A DNA stretch of 5,746 bases from Candidatus Segatella mututuai (GTDB taxonomy: Bacteria > Bacteroidota > Bacteroidia > Bacteroidales > Bacteroidaceae), in NCBI GenBank assembly GCA_002439605.1, contig DJOI01000084.1, forward strand, positions 1 to 5,746. Reading direction: 5' to 3'. The notes beneath the pieces are model-generated. The model had not been told where the DNA came from. It made no database searches and was given only the letters and a program-made list of their open reading frames with translations. Positions 1 to 4,923 of the stretch are shown here, one piece after another. A program made the translations under genes and the position numbers. Each line of letters opens with the position of its first letter. Within the stretch, counting starts at the first letter, position 1.

Positions 1-22
1 TACCGGGCTGCGCTACACCCCG
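1..22 (-). tRNA. Partial tRNA gene (5' end), probably tRNA-Pro
   Basis: Read on the minus strand from base 22, the sequence fits tRNA positions 1-21: a 7-nt acceptor strand CGGGGTG, linker TA (positions 8-9), D-stem strand GCGC, then A14 G15, CCC, the invariant G18 G19, T20 and A21. The window edge cuts the gene inside the D-loop, so the anticodon is not visible. A C at position 1 is unusual for bacterial tRNAs and typical of tRNA-Pro, and the D-arm closely resembles that of E. coli tRNA-Pro. The Pro identity is therefore an inference from the acceptor and D-arm. A canonical promoter lies about 60 bases upstream, which supports a real, expressed gene transcribed leftward, away from gyrA. Confidence 0.82.
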
Positions 23-83
23 TTTATATTCCTTTTTTGCTCATCTTCTACACAATATCAACTGTATTTCGGATTTGCGGTTG

Positions 84-115
84 CAAAGGTAGTATTATTT
101 TTTGATTCCACCAAA
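84..115 (-). promoter_or_regulatory. Bacteroidota-type promoter for the tRNA gene
   Basis: On the minus strand a -33 TTTG (115 to 112) is followed after exactly 20 bases by the -7 box TACCTTTG (91 to 84). This matches the primary sigma factor consensus of Bacteroidota, TTTG-N19-21-TAnnTTTG. Transcription should begin near base 77-79 and run leftward, giving a precursor leader of about 55 nt before the mature tRNA 5' end at base 22. Confidence 0.85.
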
Positions 116-351
116 TTTTACAATGATTTTTTTCACAAAAGTCATAAAAAAGATGAATATCTGCAATCATCCAAAGTACAGCAGGAAATACATCGAAATT
201 CCTAATGATGACTAATTTGGATTGGTGGCAGAGGATGACGTAAACATATAACTCTTGTCAATAGCAATCATTGTAAAGGTGCGGAAGACGGCTTTCTTGT
301 AGGTTAGTGTTGCACACTCCCTTGCAGGTCAACATTTGTGTCTTTAATGGT

Positions 352-371
352 CGTCAGTCGCTTGGCTGACG
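352..371. repeat. 8-bp hairpin with a tetraloop
   Basis: CGTCAGTC (352-359) pairs with GGCTGACG (364-371) around the loop GCTT. All eight pairs form, one of them a G-T wobble. No T-run follows on either strand, so it does not look like an intrinsic terminator. It lies inside the short frame 347-409, and its role is unknown. Confidence 0.5.
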
Positions 372-415
372 TCGCGGGAGATCCGGTGGAACATAATATC
401 TCATCCTAACTAAGC

Positions 416-436
416 TTATCTCTTACCTCTTACCTC
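416..436. repeat. Three-copy heptamer tandem repeat (TTACCTC)
   Basis: Three adjacent 7-base units are visible: TTATCTC (416-422), TTACCTC (423-429) and TTACCTC (430-436). The first differs from the others at one base. A further partial match, TTACCT, lies at 454-459. The array sits in non-coding DNA just past the end of the broken minus-strand frame 454-648. Its copy number probably varies between strains through replication slippage, which is an inference from the tandem layout. Confidence 0.7.
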
Positions 437-453
437 AAAACTATATACTCATC

Positions 454-648
454 TTACCTGCTATTTATTTTCAGAATATCTGCTATCATATAAAAATAGT
501 TGGACTCATGGCGGAACCCATAGGGGTATAGCTTCAAGAAGTTCTCTTTAACATCGTGATATTTTGCAATTTTGATGCTGCGGGATATTCGTAAGAAAAA
601 ACATCACATACTTGAGAGCATTATATAAAAAGAAAAGACTTCATCCAT
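454..648 (-). pseudogene. Possible remnant of a small gene with an in-frame stop
   Basis: On the minus strand an ATG at 648-646 opens a frame reading MDEVFSFYIMLSSM. A TGA at 606-604 interrupts it, and it then stays open for 49 sense codons to a TAA at 456-454. The downstream part, with KYHDVKENF, LKLYPYGFRHESNYFY and MIADILK, has the mixed charged and aromatic composition of a soluble protein and does not look like random AT-rich sequence. A -7-like box TAACTTTG lies about 20 bases before the ATG. I recognise no family. It could be a gene broken by one nonsense mutation, a fragment of a longer gene, or a chance open stretch. Reading TGA as a recoded codon is unlikely, because nothing else suggests recoding. 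Confidence 0.3.
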
Positions 649-669
649 GTTTTATATTATCTTAGTGTC

Positions 670-677
670 CAAAGTTA
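670..677 (-). promoter_or_regulatory. Candidate minus-strand -7 box (TAACTTTG)
   Basis: The minus strand carries TAACTTTG (677 to 670), a full match to TAnnTTTG, positioned to drive the broken frame beginning at base 648. No TTTG lies at the expected -33 spacing, so the promoter is incomplete. The box overlaps one arm of a perfect 7-bp inverted repeat, AAAGTTA (671-677) and TAACTTT (703-709). It may be a relic or a coincidence in AT-rich DNA. Confidence 0.25.
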
Positions 678-787
678 AAGATATATTCACAAGTAATTTG
701 CCTAACTTTTACCGTCCATGAAAAACAAAATAATGCTAAATTCGTGTTTTTTTTCCTATTTAACGGCTTTTATTAAATAATAATTTG

Positions 788-795
788 TACCTTTG
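788..795 (+). promoter_or_regulatory. -7 box of the gyrA promoter
   Basis: TACCTTTG at 788-795 matches the Bacteroidota -7 consensus TAnnTTTG. At the expected -33 position (about 764-768) the sequence is CGGCT, so no good TTTG is present. The promoter is therefore half-canonical, unlike the tRNA and ileS promoters here. An 8-T run at 747-754 and other A/T tracts lie just upstream. Transcription should begin near 800-803, giving a leader of roughly 105-110 nt. Confidence 0.7.
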
Positions 796-801
796 TCGAG
801 C

Positions 802-875
802 ATTCGCCTTTGGCTAAAAACGCTTAGAACGCAAATAAAAGGCATTAGAGGCGATTTTGTTGTGAAAAAGCGAAT
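802..875 (+). promoter_or_regulatory. Foldable 5' leader of gyrA with competing stems
   Basis: The predicted transcript begins at or next to a segment that can pair with three downstream partners. TCGCCTTTGG (804-813) pairs with TTAGAGGCGA (845-854) through ten bases, three of them G-U. GCCTTT (806-811) can pair instead with AAAGGC (838-843), and ATTCGC (802-807) with GCGAAT (870-875). A stem at the very 5' end would be expected to stabilise the mRNA, and the alternatives allow a switch. No T-run follows, so termination control is not indicated. After 875 the leader is A-rich and unstructured up to the ATG, which is typical of Bacteroidota translation starts that lack a Shine-Dalgarno sequence. 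Confidence 0.3.
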
Positions 876-909
876 ATAAAACAAGTAAAAAAAACAACGT
901 TAAATTTAA

Positions 910-3504
910 ATGGACGAAAATCAGACCCTTGATCATGACAGAATCATGAAAATCAATATTGAGGAAGAGATGAAGTCATCCTACATCGACTATTCCATGT
1001 CGGTGATTGTGGCTCGCGCCCTTCCTGATGTGCGTGATGGTTTCAAGCCTGTGCATCGCCGTATTCTCTACGGTATGTTGGGAATTGGAAACACCAGTGA
1101 CAAACCTTATAAGAAATGTGCTCGCGTAGTTGGTGAGGTGTTGGGTAAGTATCACCCACATGGAGACAGTTCTGTTTACGGTGCCCTTGTCCGTATGGGG
1201 CAGGAATGGAACATGCGCTATACTCTTATCGATGGACAGGGTAACTTTGGTTCTGTGGATGGCGACTCACCTGCAGCCATGCGTTATACAGAGTGCCGTC
1301 TCTCCAAGATGGGAGAACATATCATGGACGACCTCGACAAGGATACCGTCGACATGATGAACAACTTTGATGACACTTTGCAGGAGCCTACAGTGATGCC
1401 AACCAAGATTCCTAATCTTCTCGTTAATGGTGGTAATGGTATTGCCGTAGGAATGGCTACCAATATTCCCACCCATAACTTGGGCGAGGTAATTGATGGC
1501 TGCTGTGCATATATCGACAATCCTGATATCGATACAGATGGATTGATGCAGTATATACCAGCTCCGGACTTCCCTACAGGAGCTACCATTTATGGTATCC
1601 AGGGGGTGAAGGATGCTTACGATACAGGTCGTGGTCGTATTGTGGTTCGTGCTACAGCCGAAATAGAGTGTGGCGACAACCACGATAAAATCGTTATCAC
1701 CGAGATTCCTTATGGTGTCAACAAGGAGCAACTTGTCATGGCTATAGCCGACCTTGCCAAGGAAGGAAAGGTGGATGGCATCTCCAACGTGAATGATGAG
1801 TCTGGTCGCCAAGGTATGCGTATCGTGGTGGATGTGAAACGTGATGCCAACGCCAATGTGCTACTTAACAAACTCTTCAAGATGACTGCCCTACAGAGCT
1901 CATTCTCTGTGAATTGTATCGCTCTTGTTGGTGGCCGTCCACGCTTGTTGAACTTGAAGGAGTGCGTAAAGTATTTCGTAAACCATCGTCATGATGTGAC
2001 AATCCGTCGCACTCAATTCGAACTGAGGAAAGCGCAGGAACGTGCCCATATCCTCGAAGGGTTGATTATAGCTTGTGACAATATCGACGAGGTGGTACAT
2101 ATTATACGTGCCAGCAAGACACCTTCTGACGCTCAGCGCAACTTGGAGAAGCGCTTCGAACTTGATGAACTGCAGAGCAAGGCCATCGTAGATATGCGAC
2201 TGAGCCAGCTCACAGGCTTGCGCTTGGAGCAGTTGCACAACGAGTTTGATGAGTTGATGAAGACCATCGACTACTTGAATCAGATACTCAACGATCCAGA
2301 ACTTTGCAAAAAGGTGATGAAAGGCGAGTTGATTGAGGTGAAGGAAAAATATGGTGACGCACGCCGCACCATGATTAAGCCCGATGATCATGAGTTCAAT
2401 CCAGAGGATTTCTATCCGAATGATCCCGTAGTTATCACGGTGAGTCACCTTGGTTATATCAAACGTACTCCGTTGTCAGAATTCCGTGAGCAGGCTCGTG
2501 GTGGAGTGGGGGCCAAGGGAGTTCGCACCCGTGACAAGGATTTTACCGAGTTTATCTATCCTGCCACCATGCACCAGACCATGCTCTTCTTCACAAAGAA
2601 GGGACGTTGCTACTGGCTGAAGTGCTATGAAATTCCAGAAGGCGACCGTAACTCCAAGGGGCGTGCCATCCAGAATCTTCTTAATATAGACAGCGACGAC
2701 CAAGTGAATGCTTTCCTCCGTCTGAGAGGTTTGAACGATGCTGAGTTCATCAACACCCACTATGTGGTATTTGCAACCAAGAATGGTACAGTGAAGAAAA
2801 CCTGTCTGGAGGCATACTCCCGTCCTCGTGCCAATGGTGTGATAGCCATTAATATCGTAGATGGTGACGAGGTGGTGGATGTGCGCCTCACCAATGGCCA
2901 CAATGAGTTGATTTTAGCCAACCGCAATGGTCGTGCTGTACGCTTCGACGAGAATACAATCCGTACGATGGGACGTACCTCTACAGGTGTTCGTGGAATG
3001 CGCCTTGATGGCGATGATGATGCGGTAGTAGGCATGATTGTAGTCAACGACCCAGAGAAAGAAACAGTCATGGTTGTGAGCGAACAGGGGTATGGAAAAC
3101 GTTCGGATGTAGTAGATTATCGTGTGACCAACCGTGGAGGTAAGGGCGTGAAGACTCTGAATGTTACGAATAAGACAGGCAGGCTGGTAGCCATTAAGAA
3201 TGTAACCGACGATAACGACCTCATGATTATCAACCAAAGTGGTATCGTTATCCGTTTGGCTGTATCTGAGTGCCGTGTCATGGGACGTGCCACGCAAGGA
3301 GTCCGCCTTATTAACTTGGCGAAGAAGAACGATGTCATCGCCAGTGTTTGCAAGGTGATGAGCTCAGAGCTTGAGGCTTCGGTAGAAGAGGAGAGTAAGA
3401 CTGCCTGGGCAAAGAAAAGCGAGGAGATAGAAGGAGAAACGGCATCTGCAGAGGGAGGGAAAACACCCGGTGCGGAGAACACTCCCAACATCGACTTTGA
3501 ATAA
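910..3504 (+). CDS. gyrA: DNA gyrase subunit A
   Basis: The product, with GyrB as A2B2, introduces negative supercoils using ATP; GyrA cuts and rejoins DNA and wraps it. The 864-residue protein is complete. The breakage-reunion domain (about 12-500) shows the quinolone-site helix HPHGDSSVY at 82-90, catalytic Arg125-Tyr126 in PAAMRYTE, and the intercalating isoleucine Ile186 in ATNIPTHN. The long helical region and C-gate (about 360-490) include VDMRLSQLTGLRLEQL. The C-terminal beta-pinwheel (about 503-815) has six blade repeats and a GyrA box QARGGVG at 528-534, which favours GyrA over ParC. Residues 819-864 are an acidic Glu/Ser/Gly tail. Ser87 matches E. coli Ser83, but Gly91 replaces Asp87. 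The ATG at 910 follows an A-rich leader with no Shine-Dalgarno sequence. The next gene is 41 bases downstream and probably co-transcribed. Confidence 0.98.
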   Translation: MDENQTLDHDRIMKINIEEEMKSSYIDYSMSVIVARALPDVRDGFKPVHRRILYGMLGIGNTSDKPYKKCARVVGEVLGKYHPHGDSSVYGALVRMGQEWNMRYTLIDGQGNFGSVDGDSPAAMRYTECRLSKMGEHIMDDLDKDTVDMMNNFDDTLQEPTVMPTKIPNLLVNGGNGIAVGMATNIPTHNLGEVIDGCCAYIDNPDIDTDGLMQYIPAPDFPTGATIYGIQGVKDAYDTGRGRIVVRATAEIECGDNHDKIVITEIPYGVNKEQLVMAIADLAKEGKVDGISNVNDESGRQGMRIVVDVKRDANANVLLNKLFKMTALQSSFSVNCIALVGGRPRLLNLKECVKYFVNHRHDVTIRRTQFELRKAQERAHILEGLIIACDNIDEVVHIIRASKTPSDAQRNLEKRFELDELQSKAIVDMRLSQLTGLRLEQLHNEFDELMKTIDYLNQILNDPELCKKVMKGELIEVKEKYGDARRTMIKPDDHEFNPEDFYPNDPVVITVSHLGYIKRTPLSEFREQARGGVGAKGVRTRDKDFTEFIYPATMHQTMLFFTKKGRCYWLKCYEIPEGDRNSKGRAIQNLLNIDSDDQVNAFLRLRGLNDAEFINTHYVVFATKNGTVKKTCLEAYSRPRANGVIAINIVDGDEVVDVRLTNGHNELILANRNGRAVRFDENTIRTMGRTSTGVRGMRLDGDDDAVVGMIVVNDPEKETVMVVSEQGYGKRSDVVDYRVTNRGGKGVKTLNVTNKTGRLVAIKNVTDDNDLMIINQSGIVIRLAVSECRVMGRATQGVRLINLAKKNDVIASVCKVMSSELEASVEEESKTAWAKKSEEIEGETASAEGGKTPGAENTPNIDFE

Positions 3505-3545
3505 AGAAAATAAACAAATTAACACAAACGTAATTGATAACGAAC

Positions 3546-4748
3546 ATGAAAAAGTTTATTGTAGCTGCCATGTTGGTACTAGGTGCCACATCAGCATTTG
3601 CAGGCGATAGCGATGCCCTCAAGGCTGTGCTTAGCGCAAAGAAGTATTCTGAGGCCAAGGAATTGGTAAAGCAGAATCTTGCTTCTATGGCAAGCGATGC
3701 CGAGAGAGCTAAGGCTTACAACTATCTGGTAAAGCTCAGTATGGAGGCCTTCAACAAGGAGTCTGCCAAGGAATTGGAAGATCAAATAAAGAAGACAACC
3801 ACTGCCGACAAGGAAACAATGTACGAGAATGCCTACAATGCGCTTACTTCAGCCATTGAGTGTTACAAATATGACCAGCTTCCTGATGCCAAGGGTAAGG
3901 TTAAGCCTAAGTACGATGGTAACAAGGACATTGTTTGGCCAGCTCGTATCCAGCTCGTAAATGCTGGTCAGGACGCAGCCCAGAAAAATCTGCCAGAGAA
4001 TGTACTCAAGTACTGGGGCGCGTTTCTTGATACTGAGAACGCTCCGCTTTTCGATTCTAAGGTGAAGGAGAAGGAGTCGGAGAAGGATTACCTGGGGCAG
4101 GTGGCTCTCTTTACAGCACGTTATGCTTATCAGGCAAAGGATATCAAGCGCTGCGAAAAGTACTGCGACATCGCACTGAAGGATTCTGCGCAGGCTAAGG
4201 AAGCTCTCAACTTGAAGCTTTACGTGATGAAGGATGGTTTGAAGAGCCATGCTGACTCTTTGTCTTATATTGAGAAGTTGAAGAGCCTTTATGCCAACGA
4301 CGCGAATAATGATGTCATTCTTGATGGTCTGAATACCATGTACTCTTCATTGAAGATGGAGAAGGAGCAGATAGAGTTACTTGATGGTGCTATTGCTAAG
4401 AATCCAAATAACTTCGTAGCTTTGGCAGACAAGGGCATGTATTATATCAGCAAGAACGATGCTGATAAGGCTATTGAGTGGCTAAGAAAGGCTCTTGCCG
4501 TACAACCAGATAATGTGGTAGTGATGACTTACCTCGGTGCTTGCCTCAATGTGAAGGCTTCAGAAATTCAAAGTCCAACAGGACGTAAGGTTGTTTACGA
4601 GGAATCTATCAAACTTCTCGACAAAGCCAAGGAACTTGATCCTAACAAGGAAAAGGCTAACTGGGGCTATAACCGCTACCAGGCTTACTATGGTCTCTAT
4701 GGTGCTAATGACGCTAAGACAAAGGCTGCCGAGGCAGAGAGCCACTAA
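3546..4748 (+). CDS. Exported tetratricopeptide-repeat protein
   Basis: This 400-residue protein starts with a Sec signal peptide: MKK, a hydrophobic core FIVAAMLVLGATS, and AFA before a likely cleavage after Ala19. The mature protein is lysine-rich, alpha-helical and lacks a lipobox cysteine or later membrane segment, so it is probably periplasmic. The clearest TPR units are at about 289-322 (ALADKGMYYISKNDADKAI, ending in AVQPDN) and about 323-369, where an insert near 340-349 splits the repeat before AKELDPNK. Degenerate helical repeats probably fill 20-288. TPRs bind protein partners; the partner is unknown. I chose the ATG at 3546 because it opens directly onto the signal peptide. About 47 of 52 lysine codons are AAG by my count, a bias that suggests high expression. 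No promoter is visible in the 41-base gap after gyrA, so it likely shares the gyrA transcript. Confidence 0.9.
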   Translation: MKKFIVAAMLVLGATSAFAGDSDALKAVLSAKKYSEAKELVKQNLASMASDAERAKAYNYLVKLSMEAFNKESAKELEDQIKKTTTADKETMYENAYNALTSAIECYKYDQLPDAKGKVKPKYDGNKDIVWPARIQLVNAGQDAAQKNLPENVLKYWGAFLDTENAPLFDSKVKEKESEKDYLGQVALFTARYAYQAKDIKRCEKYCDIALKDSAQAKEALNLKLYVMKDGLKSHADSLSYIEKLKSLYANDANNDVILDGLNTMYSSLKMEKEQIELLDGAIAKNPNNFVALADKGMYYISKNDADKAIEWLRKALAVQPDNVVVMTYLGACLNVKASEIQSPTGRKVVYEESIKLLDKAKELDPNKEKANWGYNRYQAYYGLYGANDAKTKAAEAESH

Positions 4749-4756
4749 GACGAAAA

Positions 4757-4771
4757 AGCGATAAAATCGCT
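4757..4771 (-). other. Small hairpin, U-tract only on the minus strand
   Basis: AGCGAT (4757-4762) and ATCGCT (4766-4771) form a perfect 6-bp stem with an AAA loop, eight bases after the TPR stop codon. On the plus strand no T-run follows. On the minus strand the stem ends into TTTTT, so it resembles a weak terminator facing leftward, where it could limit antisense transcription into the TPR gene. It might equally just protect the 3' end of the operon mRNA. Confidence 0.4.
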
Positions 4772-4788
4772 CTGAAATTGTGATGATT

Positions 4789-4835
4789 ACCTCGCGTTAT
4801 ATCTCTAAAGGGGATATGGCGCGAGGTTTTGTTTT
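4789..4835 (+). terminator. Strong intrinsic terminator of the gyrA-TPR operon
   Basis: ACCTCGCG (4789-4796) pairs with CGCGAGGT (4820-4827), and the helix continues inward without a bulge: TTATATCTCT (4797-4806) with GGGGATATGG (4810-4819), four pairs being G-T, around the loop AAA. The stem is 18 bp and is followed by TTTTGTTTT (4827-4835). It lies 40 bases after the TPR stop and just before the ileS promoter, so it separates the two transcription units. The minus strand lacks a T-run, so termination should be one-directional. Confidence 0.95.
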
Positions 4836-4854
4836 GTGAAAAAATCATATTAGA

Positions 4855-4886
4855 TTTGTTGGGAACATATTTTTTTTGTAACTTTG
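4855..4886 (+). promoter_or_regulatory. Bacteroidota-type promoter for ileS
   Basis: TTTG (4855-4858) and TAACTTTG (4879-4886) are separated by exactly 20 bases, a full match to the TTTG-N19-21-TAnnTTTG consensus. Transcription should start near 4891-4894, leaving a leader of about 30 nt before the ATG at 4924. The leader is A-rich with no Shine-Dalgarno sequence. It is too short for a T-box or other large riboswitch. Confidence 0.9.
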
Positions 4887-4923
4887 CGCACAAAAGAGAA
4901 TAAAACCAACTATACAAGAGAAT

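Larger units (their letters stand above)
116..453. other. Gene-poor stretch with short broken reading frames
   Basis: No intact gene is visible. Short frames look somewhat protein-like but are all interrupted. On the plus strand, 153-215 starts MNICNHPKYSRKY and stops after 20 codons, and 347-409 reads MVVSRLADVAGDP and also gives 20 residues. On the minus strand, 328 to 212 is open for 38 codons (including KKAVFRTF and IDKSYMFTSSSATNP), stops at TAG, and continues in the same frame with GISMYFLLYFG before a TGA. None has a recognisable domain or a Bacteroidota promoter in front of it. The best reading is decayed coding sequence or a non-coding interspersed repeat. A chance origin cannot be excluded. 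Confidence 0.35.

Noticed and set aside
211..220. CTAATTTGG as a plus-strand -7 box
   Set aside because: It is one base short of the TAnnTTTG spacing and has no -33 element or gene downstream.
604..606. In-frame TGA read as selenocysteine or another recoded codon
   Set aside because: No selenocysteine-insertion stem or redox motif is apparent around it, and a simple nonsense mutation explains it better.
747..754. Run of eight T as an intrinsic terminator
   Set aside because: No stem of useful length precedes it on the plus strand. It is more likely an A/T tract upstream of the gyrA promoter.
116..787. Insertion sequence, CRISPR array or attachment site in the gene-poor stretch
   Set aside because: No terminal inverted repeats, target duplications, regularly spaced repeats or transposase motifs were found by eye.
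1267..2901. Long minus-strand open frames opposite gyrA (for example 1267-1812, 1900-2448 and 2476-2901)
   Set aside because: They are rich in His, Ile and Cys, match no family, lack promoters, and lie antisense to a clearly functional gyrA. They are by-products of its codon usage.
3534..3545. Upstream TTG start for the TPR gene
   Set aside because: It would add four residues (MITN) before MKKF. The ATG at 3546 starts directly on a standard signal peptide and is the better start.
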